DNA of 64,000 bases from the NCBI RefSeq assembly GCF_025420585.1, contig NZ_JAOEGB010000001.1, positions 434,001-498,000 on the forward strand, given 5' to 3'. The notes under the pieces were generated by a model that had not been told where the DNA came from, searched no databases, and saw nothing but the letters and a program-made list of their open reading frames with translations. Origin of the DNA: Planotetraspora sp. A-T 1434 (GTDB lineage: Bacteria > Actinomycetota > Actinomycetes > Streptosporangiales > Streptosporangiaceae). Both the position numbers and the translations under genes were made by a program. Positions 32,136 through 41,770 of the stretch are shown piece after piece (position 1 is the stretch's first letter; each line of letters starts with the position of its first letter).

Positions 32136-33163
32136 CGGCGGGTTTCGGGAAGGAACACGTCCTGCATGTCCTCGAAGCGCTCGACGCAGCGGCCCGCGCC
32201 CAGCGCCACGGACTGGAGTGGCTGATCCACCAGGTGGATGGGCATGCCGATGGCCTGCCCGAGCCGTTCGGCGAGCCCGTCGAGCAGGGCGCCGCCGCCG
32301 GTCAGCACGATGCCGTTGTCGAGAAGGTCGCCGGCGAGCTCGGCCGGACACTGGTCGAGCGTGCTCTGCACCGCGTCGATGATCGTCTGGACCTGGTCCT
32401 CGATCGCGTCCCTGACCTCCTCGCGGGAGATCGTCGCGGTCTTCGGCAGGCCGGTCACCAGGTCCCGGCCGCGGATCGGGAGCATCTTGTGGTCGTCGCC
32501 GGGGCGCACGGTGCCGAGCGTGATCTTGATCTGCTCCGCCGTGCGCTCGCCGAGGAGCAGGGAGTGCTCCTTCTTCACATAGTTGACGATGGCCTCGTCG
32601 AGTTCGTCGCCGCCGACCCTGACCGACTTCGCCACGACCACGCCGCCCAGGGAGACGATCGCGACCTCGGTGGTGCCGCCGCCGATGTCCACGACCATGT
32701 TGCCCGTGGCGTCGCCCACGTTGAGGCCCGCGCCGATCGCCGCGGCCATCGGCTCCTCGATGATGTGCACGCGGCGGGCCCCGGCCTCGTAGGCGGCCTC
32801 CTTGACCGCGCGCTGCTCGACGCTCGTCGTGCCGCTCGGCACGGCCACGACGACGCGCGGCTTGGCAAGGTAGCGGTTCTTATGGGCCAACTGGATGAAA
32901 TGCCGCAACATGCGCTCGGCGGCGTCAAGGTCGGCGATCACGCCATCCTTCAACGGGCGGAGCGTGACGATGTGGGGCGGCGTCCGCCCGATCATCCCCT
33001 TGGCGGCCGTGCCGACCGCGACGATCCTGTCGGTGTGCAGGTTGATCGCCACGACGGAAGGCTCGTCCAGGACGATGCCCTTCTTCCGCACATACACCAG
33101 CGTGTTCGCCGTACCAAGATCGACCGCGATGTCCCGGCCCAGAAATCCCCACGCGAAACCCAT
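32132..33163 (-). CDS. mreB: Rod shape-determining actin homologue MreB
   Basis: 343 residues. Actin-fold motifs: AVDLGTANTLVYVRKKGIVL (phosphate 1), VVDIGGGTTEVAIVSLGGVV (phosphate 2) and TGGGALLDGLAERL (adenosine). It polymerises at the membrane and guides lateral wall synthesis; in mycelial actinomycetes it serves spore-wall synthesis. ATG 33163 heads the operon; the 188-base upstream spacer presumably holds the promoter. Confidence 0.97.
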   Translation of the reverse strand: MGFAWGFLGRDIAVDLGTANTLVYVRKKGIVLDEPSVVAINLHTDRIVAVGTAAKGMIGRTPPHIVTLRPLKDGVIADLDAAERMLRHFIQLAHKNRYLAKPRVVVAVPSGTTSVEQRAVKEAAYEAGARRVHIIEEPMAAAIGAGLNVGDATGNMVVDIGGGTTEVAIVSLGGVVVAKSVRVGGDELDEAIVNYVKKEHSLLLGERTAEQIKITLGTVRPGDDHKMLPIRGRDLVTGLPKTATISREEVRDAIEDQVQTIIDAVQSTLDQCPAELAGDLLDNGIVLTGGGALLDGLAERLGQAIGMPIHLVDQPLQSVALGAGRCVERFEDMQDVFLPETRR

Positions 33164-33351
33164 CGCCGACCAGCTTTCAGAAAGGGAGAGTACGGCGTGG
33201 CCGCTGCCCGGCGCCGCACAGCCTAAACAACGCGACCAAACCGGCCCCCGAATGGCTCAACCGGGACAACGCGGTGCGGGATGAATCAGCCGTTAACCAC
33301 GCAGTCCTGAGCGAACGCAGGCCATCAGTAAGGCTGCCGGAAGAAGGCCGC

Positions 33352-34326
33352 CTAGACAACGCTGAGGTAGACATCTCTCGCCAGCCTCGTGACCCGCTTG
33401 GCCGAACCGGCGAAGGACGCGCCCGGCGGCTGGAGGGTGAGCACCACCATGATCAACCGGTCGCCGATCACGCCTGTAGTGTGGAGCACAGGACGGCTGA
33501 AATCAACCGGATTGGGTGCCGCCGAGTGCGTGGCCAGTCCGGACGCCGCCGTGCCTGACCTGGACGACGCGAGTGACGACATTGGCAGCGACGTGGTCGT
33601 GGCCTTCACACACTTGACGGGCGGGACGGCGCCGAACCCCGACCAGCCCTGCTTGACCGCCCACGGCCGGGGGACGGCCCGTGGGATGCCGAAATACTGG
33701 TCGAAACCGTCACTGGCGCACTGCCAGGCCTTCCGAAGCTGGCCGAGGATGAAGTCGCGCACAGGAGGATCGGCGCGCTCCAGCAGGTAGCGGTAGACGA
33801 GCGCGATGTCGGACGCGCTGATCGCCGTGTAGCCCCAGAAGCCCGGTTTCGCGACGGGTGGCGGGCCGGTGTCGGCCAGCCCGAGCTTCCGCGCGACCCG
33901 CTGGACGATCCGCCCCTGGCCTCCGCGTCGCCACAGCGCGGTGGCCGCGTTGTCGTCGCTGCCGCGCAGCATGGGCACGAGCAGCCCGAGGTCCTTCTTC
34001 GGGGTCGGCCCCTTGTGCCGCTCGAGGTAGTCGAGCGCGATCAGGATCTTGACGACCGACGCGGACCTGAACCGGTGATGCTCCTGGTGGCGGGCGGTCA
34101 CCTTGCCCGTGCCGAGGTCGACGACGACGTAGCCCGCCGTAACCCCGGCCGGCACCCGCACCGGCGCGCGCAGCCCCACCGCCCCCGCCGGCACCGAGGC
34201 GCGCAGCCCCACCGCCCGCACGCCCTCCTCCGACTGGGCCTCGGCGACCAAAGCGGGGAGCATCGCGACCACGACGGCGACGAGCATCACCACGAGCCTG
34301 GCCGCCAGGGCCTTTAATCGCGTCAC
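33352..34326 (-). CDS. Secreted serine hydrolase, class A beta-lactamase/PBP-like
   Basis: 324 residues from GTG 34326, after AGGGA. A signal peptide (cleavage near residue 30) precedes the catalytic domain. Active-site motifs of the penicillin-recognising fold are visible: Ser90-x-x-Lys93 in RSASVVKI, SDDN near residue 123, and KQG in WAVKQGWSG as the KTG equivalent. The absence of the class A ELNSA-type Glu segment argues against a true beta-lactamase; a DD-peptidase-like or esterase role is likelier. It lies just downstream of the mre promoter region, in the same orientation. Confidence 0.78.
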   Translation of the reverse strand: MTRLKALAARLVVMLVAVVVAMLPALVAEAQSEEGVRAVGLRASVPAGAVGLRAPVRVPAGVTAGYVVVDLGTGKVTARHQEHHRFRSASVVKILIALDYLERHKGPTPKKDLGLLVPMLRGSDDNAATALWRRGGQGRIVQRVARKLGLADTGPPPVAKPGFWGYTAISASDIALVYRYLLERADPPVRDFILGQLRKAWQCASDGFDQYFGIPRAVPRPWAVKQGWSGFGAVPPVKCVKATTTSLPMSSLASSRSGTAASGLATHSAAPNPVDFSRPVLHTTGVIGDRLIMVVLTLQPPGASFAGSAKRVTRLARDVYLSVV

Positions 34327-34453
34327 TCGACAATCCCTACCAGATCATCGCGTGCGTGCCGTACCGAATGCCCATCGTGACCCATGCGCCGCCCGGCTCC
34401 CCGCCAGGTGCGCCGCCCATCAGTGAGGCGCGGCGGCCGCAACCGGCCCGCGG

Positions 34454-35467
34454 TCAGCGGCCGTCGAGGAGCGGCTGGGCGGGATCCCAGCGGGTGCCGT
34501 CGGCGGCGTCCCTGCGGCGGCGAGCCATCGCCGAGAGCGCTTCAAGGACCACGCGGTTGCCCAGATAGGCCGTGATGTCCGCGTGGTCGTACGGCGGCGC
34601 GACCTCCACGATCTCCACTCCCACGACCGGCAACTCGTAACAGGTCCGCCGGACCGCGTCGAGCAACTGGCGGGCGGTCAGGCCGCCAGGCTCCGGCGTG
34701 CCGGTGCCGGGCGCGTGCCCGGGGTCGCAGACGTCGACGTCGACAGAGAGGTAGACGCCGTCGCAGTCGTCGAGCGCGATGCCGTACGCCTCGGTGAGGC
34801 ACTCCTCCAGGCCCCTTGTGACGATCTCGGTCATCTCGTAGGAGCGCATCTCCTGCCCGGCCATCCAGTCGAGGATGTCCGGACCGGGCCAGTAGCCGCG
34901 CAGGCCGATCTGCAGGAACCGGTCGCCGCGGATGGCTCCCGACTCGATCAGCCGCCGCATCGGCTGGCCGTGGCCGTAAAGGTGGCCGAACTCGATGTGT
35001 CCCGTGTCGGCGTGGGCGTCGAAGTGCAGCATGGAGATCCGGCCGAAGCCGTGGTGGCGGGCGACGCCGGTCGCGTCCGGGAGGGCGACGGTGTGATCTC
35101 CGCCGAGGACGATGGGGACGGCTCCGGAGGCCGAGATACGGGCGACGGCCTCCTCGATCGCGCGCAGGCTGCCCTCGATGTCACCCGAGTAGGTCTCGAC
35201 ATCGCCCGCGTCCAGCACCCGCAGGTCCTTGAGGGCGTCCACCCGCAGGGCGAGGCTCGGCCGGGAGCCGTCGTGTGGCAGGTAGCAGGTCTGGCGGATG
35301 GCGTTCGGCCCGAAGCGCGCGCCGGGACGGTGGGACGTGCCGCCGTCGAAGGGCGCCCCCAGGATGATCACGTCGGCGCCCGCGTAGCTCTCCGGGTCGT
35401 CGAGGTCGCAGCGGTCGACCCCCAGGAAGGTGATATCGGGCCCGAACATCTGGCCGTAGCGGGTCAA
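34454..35467 (-). CDS. Agmatinase/guanidino-hydrolase family protein
   Basis: 337 residues from TTG 35467, with AAGGAG at 5-6 nt. The ureohydrolase manganese-site motifs are complete: VLGGDHTVALP, HFDAHADTGH and SVDVDVCDPGHAPGTGTPEP. The N-terminal GAPFDGGTSHRPGARFGPNA is also typical. These enzymes hydrolyse agmatine or related guanidino acids to urea and an amine. Substrate (agmatine versus guanidinobutyrate and the like) cannot be fixed. It is monocistronic. Confidence 0.9.
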   Translation of the reverse strand: MTRYGQMFGPDITFLGVDRCDLDDPESYAGADVIILGAPFDGGTSHRPGARFGPNAIRQTCYLPHDGSRPSLALRVDALKDLRVLDAGDVETYSGDIEGSLRAIEEAVARISASGAVPIVLGGDHTVALPDATGVARHHGFGRISMLHFDAHADTGHIEFGHLYGHGQPMRRLIESGAIRGDRFLQIGLRGYWPGPDILDWMAGQEMRSYEMTEIVTRGLEECLTEAYGIALDDCDGVYLSVDVDVCDPGHAPGTGTPEPGGLTARQLLDAVRRTCYELPVVGVEIVEVAPPYDHADITAYLGNRVVLEALSAMARRRRDAADGTRWDPAQPLLDGR

Positions 35468-35656
35468 TCGAACTCCTTCAGCGCTGGCGCCGGGACCGTG
35501 TGGTCCTCGTCACGATCCCGGATCGGGCGTGCCCGCTCATGGTTCCCATCAGGGATGGAACGGCTTCGTCATGCTATTTGGGGACAGGCCGGAAGTGTTA
35601 TCCGGACGAGATCCGGCGGGATGAAGCCGCGGGGATCAGCGCTATGGTCTCCGATC

Positions 35657-36631
35657 GTGAGCGAATTTCGATGGGGTATCGCCGCTACTGGCGGGATCGC
35701 GCGCAGTGTCGGGAATGTCATAGCCAGGGAGCCTGGCATGAGCGTCGCCGCGGTCGGCTCGCGCGACCTTGACCGTGCCCGGGGCCTGGCCGCCGAGCTG
35801 GGCGCGCCGCGTGCGTACGGCTCCTACGCCGAGCTGGCCGGCGATCCCGACATCGACGCGATCTACGTGACGACCCCGCAGGCGCAGCACCTGGAAGTCG
35901 TCGAGCTCGCCATCGCCGCCGGGCGCGCGGTCCTGTGCGAGAAGCCGCTCACCGCCGACCTGGCCGAGGCCGAGCGGATGGTACGGCTGGCCCGGGACAA
36001 GGGCGTCTTCCTCATGGAAGCCATGTGGATGCGCTTCAACCCGCTGATCGCCCAGATCGCCGGCCTGGTGGCGGACGGGGAGATCGGTGACCTTCGCTCC
36101 GTGAACGCGTCGTTCGGGTTCGCCCTGCCGTACGACACGCATCATCGCCTCTGGGACCCGGCGCTGGGCGGCGGCGCCCTGCTCGACCTGGGCGTCTATC
36201 CCGTAAGCTTCGCGCACCTGCTCCTCGGGGAGCCCGCCGCCGAGGACGTGGCGGTGCACGGGAGCCTGGCCGAGAGCGGCGTCGACGCCGAGGCGGCCCT
36301 GCTGCTCGGCTGGCCCGGAGGCCGCCGGGCGCTGCTGGAGACCTCGCTCGTGAGCCCGCTGCCGACCACCGCCTCCGTCATCGGCACGACCGGGCGGATC
36401 GACGTCGACGAGCTGTTCTTCGCACCCACCCGGTTCGTGCTGACGGTCGACGGGGCCGAGCCGCGGGTCCACGAGATCCCGGACCGGGAGGTCGCCTTCG
36501 CGGCCCAGGCCCGCGAGGTGCGGCGGGCCGTCGAGGCGGGGGAGACCGAGAGCCCCGTCATGCCGCTGGACGACACCCTGGCCGTGATGCGCCTGCTCGA
36601 CCTGGCCGTCCGCCGCCTCCGCCAAGCTTGA
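35657..36631 (+). CDS. Gfo/Idh/MocA-family oxidoreductase
   Basis: 324 residues from GTG 35657. The Rossmann motif is FRWGIAATGGIARSVGNVIA; the catalytic EKP appears in VLCEKPLTADLAEAERMV; the C-terminal domain carries WDPALGGGALLDLGVYPVSF. Such enzymes oxidise sugars, inositol or their derivatives with NAD(P). There is no Shine-Dalgarno sequence, but TATGGT lies 10-15 nt upstream, so a leaderless or near-leaderless mRNA is possible. Its neighbours give no pathway. Confidence 0.9.
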   Translation: MSEFRWGIAATGGIARSVGNVIAREPGMSVAAVGSRDLDRARGLAAELGAPRAYGSYAELAGDPDIDAIYVTTPQAQHLEVVELAIAAGRAVLCEKPLTADLAEAERMVRLARDKGVFLMEAMWMRFNPLIAQIAGLVADGEIGDLRSVNASFGFALPYDTHHRLWDPALGGGALLDLGVYPVSFAHLLLGEPAAEDVAVHGSLAESGVDAEAALLLGWPGGRRALLETSLVSPLPTTASVIGTTGRIDVDELFFAPTRFVLTVDGAEPRVHEIPDREVAFAAQAREVRRAVEAGETESPVMPLDDTLAVMRLLDLAVRRLRQA

Positions 36632-36641
36632 CGACGCCCGG

Positions 36642-36689
36642 CCTGCCCGACGCCCCGCCTGCCCGACGCCCCGCCTGCCCGACGCGGCG
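36642..36689. repeat. 16-bp tandem repeat
   Basis: Three copies of the unit CCTGCCCGACGCCCCG (starting 36642, 36658 and 36674), just after the oxidoreductase stop. Non-coding; no further function visible. Confidence 0.8.
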
Positions 36690-36706
36690 CGGCGCGGCCG
36701 GGCGGC

Positions 36707-38617
36707 TCAGGCGGTGAGAAGGTCGGGGTCCCTGCCGGTTGAGAGGAACGGGTCGAGCAGGCCGGGGGAGCCGTCCACCGCCAGCTTGAGCGCCTGGTCC
36801 AGCTCGATGTCCTGCACGCGGTATCCCTGGCGGCCGGCGGCGGTGGTCGCCGTCAGGGTGACCAGACGGGCGCGGCGCTGAAAGAAGGACCGCTCGACGT
36901 TCCAGCCGATGATCCCGTCGCATTCCAGGGCGACCCGCCTGCGGACGAGGGAGCCCCAGCGGGTCACCAGGTAACCCGACACGAGGGCGTGCCCGAGGCT
37001 GCGGTAGCGATCGGCCGCCACCATCGCCGTGACCGGCAGCAGAGCCAGGGCCGTCACCCACGTCCACGACGGCAGGTCCGCCCAGGCCCACAGCGCGAGC
37101 AGGACCGCCGCCAGCAGCGCGTTCACGCCCAGAGCCCGGGTGAAACGGCGCCGCAGGGCCGCGGCCGAGTGCGCGATCAGCGGCGCGGTGACGGGCGAGA
37201 CCTCCCCCGTCCCGCGGACATCCGGCGTCTCCCGGACGGCGTCTTGACGGACGTCCGGATGAGCGCTCGCATATGCGCGCCGATGAGCGCTGTCGAGAAT
37301 GCGGACGGCCACGGCCTCCGCTTCGGCGCGGGGGGCGGGAGGGAGCAGCATCGAGCCGCCGCGCTGCGCGCCCTGGCCGACGCGCAGGCCGGTGGCGACC
37401 GCGATGAGCCGGGCTCCCCGTACGGCCCGCAGCAGCAGTGGCTCGCTCACCTCGATGCCGCGCAGCCGCCGCTCCTCGATGGTGGTGGCTCTCGTGGTGA
37501 TGAGGCCGCGCGTGACGTGCAGCGTCCCTCCGGTGTGCCGCGTCAGCCGGAAGTCCCAGAAGGCCAGGACGTAGCCGATCGTCGAGGCGACCCCGACGAA
37601 GACGGCGAGCAGCAGCACGACCGTCGCGATGGCGAGCGGCAGGGAGAGGGCGCTGAACCAGTCCCATCCTGAGCGGACCGGCCCGATCTCGCCGAGGTCC
37701 ACGTTGCCCTCGGAGGTCACCCGCGAGACGAAACCGGCGATCACACCCACGGTGATGAGCCCCGACAGCGTGAAGGGCCCGAACCGGAACCACCCGGGCC
37801 GCAACCTGGCCAGCTCCGTCTCGCTTCCGTCCGGCTCCGGCGCGGCGCCCGGGAACACCGGCAGCCCCGGCGTCGAAGGCGCTCCCGGAGCCTTCCCCAG
37901 CACCGCCGCGGACGCCGCCGCGGACCCGGCCGGCAGTGTGGACAGGTGTGCCTGTGCCGGTGTGGACGCCGCGGACGCGGCAGCCGTACGGCTAGCCCGA
38001 TGGAGCAGTTCGACGCGCAGCCGGGCCGCGTCCGCGGTGTTAAGCGCGTCGAGCTTGAGCTCGCCGCCGCCCTTCCTGTCGGACCGCCCGGTGCCGACCT
38101 CGACCCTCGCGAGGCCGAGCAGGCGGTGCAGCACGTGGGAGGTGACGTCCACCGTGCGGACCCGGTCGCGCGGAACGGTCAGCACCTTCCTCCGCAGGAG
38201 GCCCTTCTTCACCTGCACGTGGTCGGGCGTGATGCGGTAGGTCGTGGTGAACCAGCGCAGCGTGCCGAGGGCGACCGTGACGGCGACGGCCGCGAGGCTC
38301 CACAGATGGCCCCCGCCGCCCTTGCTCGACCCGGCGGCGACCAGGCCGATCAGCGCGGGAGCGGCCCGCACGACCTCCTGGAACGGGTGGATCACCAGCA
38401 TTCGAGGGCTGAGCCGCCGCCACGGGGTCACCAGCGCATCCGTATCCGCGCCCGCGCCGGCGTTCACGCCCGTGCGCGTGCCCGCCTCGGTGTTCGCGCC
38501 GGCCCCGGCGTCCGTCGCCATGCCCATGCCCGCGGCTGGATTCATGTCCGCGTTCATGTCCGCGTTCATGTCCGCGTTGACGTCGGCGTTCGTTTCGGCG
38601 TTCGTGTCGGGGCTCAT
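36707..38617 (-). CDS. Large membrane protein with bacterial PH (YdbT-like) domains
   Basis: 636 residues. After a low-complexity N-terminus (repeated ADMN units from a 12-bp repeat at about 38540-38578) come several hydrophobic helices and bacterial-PH domains: TTYRITPDHVQVKKGLLRRK with VPRDRVRTVDVTSHVLHRLL, then TRHTGGTLHVTRGLITTRAT, then RVALECDGIIGWNVERSFFQ. This is the bPH2 (DUF304) three-domain architecture of YdbT. Its role is unknown; YdbS/YdbT homologues confer envelope stress tolerance in Bacillus. Its start overlaps the stop of the next gene (ATGA). Confidence 0.85.
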   Translation of the reverse strand: MSPDTNAETNADVNADMNADMNADMNPAAGMGMATDAGAGANTEAGTRTGVNAGAGADTDALVTPWRRLSPRMLVIHPFQEVVRAAPALIGLVAAGSSKGGGGHLWSLAAVAVTVALGTLRWFTTTYRITPDHVQVKKGLLRRKVLTVPRDRVRTVDVTSHVLHRLLGLARVEVGTGRSDRKGGGELKLDALNTADAARLRVELLHRASRTAAASAASTPAQAHLSTLPAGSAAASAAVLGKAPGAPSTPGLPVFPGAAPEPDGSETELARLRPGWFRFGPFTLSGLITVGVIAGFVSRVTSEGNVDLGEIGPVRSGWDWFSALSLPLAIATVVLLLAVFVGVASTIGYVLAFWDFRLTRHTGGTLHVTRGLITTRATTIEERRLRGIEVSEPLLLRAVRGARLIAVATGLRVGQGAQRGGSMLLPPAPRAEAEAVAVRILDSAHRRAYASAHPDVRQDAVRETPDVRGTGEVSPVTAPLIAHSAAALRRRFTRALGVNALLAAVLLALWAWADLPSWTWVTALALLPVTAMVAADRYRSLGHALVSGYLVTRWGSLVRRRVALECDGIIGWNVERSFFQRRARLVTLTATTAAGRQGYRVQDIELDQALKLAVDGSPGLLDPFLSTGRDPDLLTA

Positions 38618-39105
38618 GTGGCATCACCGGCTGTCGCCTGGGCGTTGGCGGTCAGCTCTTCGACGAGGCGCTGAGCCGTATCCCGGTCGAGGCCGCTGAC
38701 GCGCAGCGGTCCCGCGGCGGACGCGGTCGTGACGGTGACGTTGGCCAGCCCGAAAAGCTGCTCCAGCGGTCCGCGCTCGCTGTCCACGGTCTGGATGCGG
38801 GAGACGGGCGCGATGCGCCACTCCTGCTTGAACCACCCCGACTGCGTGTAGACGGCCGACGGTGTGGTCTCCCAGCGGTGGACGCGGTAGCGCCACTGGG
38901 GCATGACGGTGAGGTGAGCGAGCGCGGCGGCCGCCGTGACGGCGAGGCCGGCGACGTGCGCGGTCACCTGGTCGCCGTCGGCGACCAGCCAGACGACCTG
39001 GGCGGCGATGAGGATCAGCCAGCCCAGAGCGGCCCGCGCGGTCCAGTACCAGATCGCGGTACGGCTGACGCGGTGCCGAGGGGGGCGGAGGGTCGTGGTT
39101 TCCAC
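38614..39105 (-). CDS. Small membrane protein with one bacterial PH domain (YdbS-like)
   Basis: About 163 residues. Two membrane helices (WLILIAAQVVWLVADG, and VTAAAALAHLTV) followed by a bPH2 domain: YRVHRWETTPSAVYTQSGWF, IAPVSRIQTVDSERGPLEQL and GLANVTVTTASAAGPLRVSG. It pairs with the larger YdbT-like protein by ATGA overlap, the classic ydbS-ydbT arrangement. The start is uncertain: GTG 39105 suits the family N-terminus but has only a poor ribosome site. Confidence 0.85.
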   Translation of the reverse strand: METTTLRPPRHRVSRTAIWYWTARAALGWLILIAAQVVWLVADGDQVTAHVAGLAVTAAAALAHLTVMPQWRYRVHRWETTPSAVYTQSGWFKQEWRIAPVSRIQTVDSERGPLEQLFGLANVTVTTASAAGPLRVSGLDRDTAQRLVEELTANAQATAGDAT

Positions 39106-39275
39106 GCCTCTAACTTTGCATGATTCGGAAAGCGTCTCGGCAGTGTGCTGGATCCCCACCTTTTCAGGACGAATGTCATACCGCTGTCCAGTGAGACCAG
39201 GCCCAGGGCGCGGACAAGCCGGGACATGGGTACGGCCCGCGCCCCCCGAGGACGCGGGCCGTACAGGAACCGAAC

Positions 39276-41408
39276 TCAGCCCACAGTGATCTTGTCGAGG
39301 TTGGGGCCGCCGTTCACGGTGGTCGCCGTGGCGCGGATGGTGTTCGCACCCGCGTTCAGGTTGACCGTGAAGGTGTCGTCAGTCCAGGTGTCCCAGTTCG
39401 CCGTGGGCGGGTAGGACCGGGTGCCGATCGACGTGCCGTTGACCGTGATGTCCAGCGGGCGGTCCACCGTCGTTCCGTTGGCGTACCGGAGCGTGACCTG
39501 CGCCGGGCCCGCCGAGGCGGCGTTGACGGTGAACTCCACGTAGCTGCCGGTGGTGTTCACGTAGTCCACGAAGCCGGTGCCGGTGTAGCCCAGGTGGTTG
39601 GTGAACGCGCCGGCCTGGGACAGCGTGGCGTCCTCGGCCTGGTAGACGGTGCTGCCGCCGCCCCCGGTGATCGTGCCGAGGTCGAGGTAGTCGAGGTTGG
39701 GGTTGCCACCCGCGCCCGTGGCGGTCACCCGCACCTTGTTGGCTCCGGCCGTCACCGGTGCGGTGAAGGTGTAGTCCTGCCAGGTGTCCCAGTTGGCCGT
39801 CGCCGGGAAGACGTGGCCGGCCTGGACGACCGTGCCGTTCACCGCGATGTCGGCGGGCCGGTCGGCTGTGGTGCCGTTGGCGAACCGCAGGGTGAGGGTG
39901 GCCGTCCCGGCGCTGGGCGCGTTCACCGTGAACTCGGTGTAGCTCGCCGCGATGTTGTCACCGTTGACGAAGCCCGTGCCCGAGTAGTTCAGGTGGTTGG
40001 ACTCCACGACACCCTGGGAGATCGTCGCGCTCTCGGCCTCGTAGCGGTTCGGGTCGGGGTTGGTGCCGCCGCCCGGCTTCACCCGGATGAGCCGCTGCTC
40101 GCCCGGACGCAGCGTCGCGCTGTAGGAGGTGCTGATCGTGCCCTCGCTCGCGCCCGACCAGAGGTTCGTGACGTCGGCCGAGCCGCTGAAGCCGACCTGT
40201 GACCAGGTCACGCTCACGGTCGAGTTGCCCGTCGTGCCGGTGTTGAACAGCGCCACGATGTAGTCGCCGTTCGCCTCACGCTTGCGCCACACCTGGTTGA
40301 CGCCGCTGTTGACGATCCGCGAGGCCGCGACGCCGTCCTGGTCGACCGCGATGATCCGGTCGTTGGTGAGCATGGCCATGTCGGTGGAGTTGAGCGCGGT
40401 CAGGTCCGTGCCGAGCAGCAGAGGAGAGGCCGCCATCGCCCACAGGGTGAACATGGTCCTGCGCTGGTCGGCGTTGATGCCGACCTGGTCGCCGTTGCCG
40501 AGTTGCAGGGAGTCGAGGTCGTTCCACCCGCCGGGGCCGGCGTACGGCTGCCAGGAGGCGGCCGAGTTGAACCGGGTGGAGACGTGGCTCCAGTCGGTGA
40601 GCGGGTAGTCGCTGCCGTTCGGGCCGGGGCCGCAGTAGCACTCGACGTCGCCCTGGGTGCGCCAGCTGTTGGCGAGCTGCTTCCAGGTGGTGGCGTTGGC
40701 GATCGGCAGGTTGTTGGACAGCGCGTAGTTGATCGGGCGTCCCGTGGCCCGCAGGGCCTTGTCCCACGCCTGAACGTCGGGGATGTCCCCGGCGTGCACG
40801 CCGTCGATCTTGAGGTAGTCGACACCCCACGACGCGAACTGCCTGGCCCACGAGTTGATGAACTCCTGCGCGCCGGGCTTGCTGTAGTTGATGTAGTACA
40901 TGTTCTTGCAGTTGTAGTTCTTCTCCAACTGCGTGGTGTCCGCGATGTCCTTCGCGTGGTACGGCGTGCCCTCGATCGCGGTGTTCGCCGTGACGGCGTT
41001 CTTGGCGATGCCGGGGGTCACGTAGAAGCCGAACTTCAGGCCCTTGGAGTGGACGTAGTCGGCCAGCGCCTTGATGCCGCTCGGGAACTTCGTGCTGTCG
41101 ACCTGCCACCGGCCGAACGAGTCCACCATGAAGCCGTTGGCGTCACACTTCTGGTAGAAGTCGTCCAGGTTTATGTAAACGAAGCCGTGGCTGACCAGAC
41201 CGCTGCTGGCGAGCGCGTCGGCCTGGGCCTTGATCTTGGCTTCGGTGGGCCACCGCCGGACGAAGCTCCAGCTGCTCCAGCCCATCGCGGGCCGGATGGA
41301 AAGCCCGTTGTCGGATGCCGACGCGCCGGGGGCGGTCGCCACCGTGACCGTCGCGCTTGAGATGCCGATGGCGGCCGCCGCCAGCACCGTTAATAACTTT
41401 CGCCTCAA
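39276..41408 (-). CDS. Secreted GH27 glycosidase (alpha-galactosidase type) with two CBM35 modules
   Basis: 710 residues from TTG 41408, with AGGAGG at 8 nt. A signal peptide ends near residue 32. The GH27 barrel is clear: AMGWSSWSF, INLDDFYQKC, DYLKIDG with the nucleophile Asp (near residue 205) and GPGGWNDLDSLQLGN with the acid/base Asp (near residue 295). Two CBM35-like domains follow at about 453-580 and 587-710, starting YEAESATISQGVVESNHLNY and YQAEDATLSQAGAFTNHLGY. The same ordered pair recurs in the genes at 60.9 kb and 63.4 kb. It probably removes alpha-galactosyl groups from plant polysaccharides outside the cell. Confidence 0.92.
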   Translation of the reverse strand: MRRKLLTVLAAAAIGISSATVTVATAPGASASDNGLSIRPAMGWSSWSFVRRWPTEAKIKAQADALASSGLVSHGFVYINLDDFYQKCDANGFMVDSFGRWQVDSTKFPSGIKALADYVHSKGLKFGFYVTPGIAKNAVTANTAIEGTPYHAKDIADTTQLEKNYNCKNMYYINYSKPGAQEFINSWARQFASWGVDYLKIDGVHAGDIPDVQAWDKALRATGRPINYALSNNLPIANATTWKQLANSWRTQGDVECYCGPGPNGSDYPLTDWSHVSTRFNSAASWQPYAGPGGWNDLDSLQLGNGDQVGINADQRRTMFTLWAMAASPLLLGTDLTALNSTDMAMLTNDRIIAVDQDGVAASRIVNSGVNQVWRKREANGDYIVALFNTGTTGNSTVSVTWSQVGFSGSADVTNLWSGASEGTISTSYSATLRPGEQRLIRVKPGGGTNPDPNRYEAESATISQGVVESNHLNYSGTGFVNGDNIAASYTEFTVNAPSAGTATLTLRFANGTTADRPADIAVNGTVVQAGHVFPATANWDTWQDYTFTAPVTAGANKVRVTATGAGGNPNLDYLDLGTITGGGGSTVYQAEDATLSQAGAFTNHLGYTGTGFVDYVNTTGSYVEFTVNAASAGPAQVTLRYANGTTVDRPLDITVNGTSIGTRSYPPTANWDTWTDDTFTVNLNAGANTIRATATTVNGGPNLDKITVG

Positions 41409-41770
41409 ACCTCGGTCCTCCTGGGTTGTACGGTCCGCCCCCTAGTACGCGTAACCCATGAAAGCTCCGATGTTTGGTGGCGTCAATATCTGTTGCACTT
41501 TGGTTTTTTTGGCGGGATCGCGCTGTTGGTATGTGTGGGATTCCACGGCGCAGGGGAGTCCACGCCCGGCAAGCGCCTGACCTCGGACGACACTGCGGCT
41601 ATCGTAAAGGACATTAACTTGAGGAGAGGTCCAATCTCTCCAAGACATCAGCTCAGCGCCCTCCGTGACGGAGGGCGCTGAGCGGACTCCCGGCCAGGTC
41701 TCAGCCCGTGCCGGGGCGGCTCACAGCTTGTGTTCAGCCGGTCCCGAGCACGCGCCGAGCCGGAGACCGG
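41409..41770. other. Spacer between GH27 gene and MFS transporter gene
   Basis: About 360 bases. The first part, with an AT-rich stretch around 41470-41515, should hold the GH27 promoter. From 41652 the MFS terminator lies. No gene is seen, and the chitosanase-type palindrome is not present. Confidence 0.6.
41652..41682. terminator. Hairpin terminator of the MFS transporter gene
   Basis: CTCAGCGCCCTCCGT and ACGGAGGGCGCTGAG form a near-perfect 15-bp inverted repeat around a single central base, so the real loop is about 5 nt. It lies 90 bases past the transporter stop on the minus strand. Confidence 0.88.

Noticed and set aside
33352-34326. Beta-lactamase resistance gene
   Set aside because: SxxK and SDN-like motifs are shared by the whole penicillin-recognising fold; the class A catalytic Glu segment is not visible.
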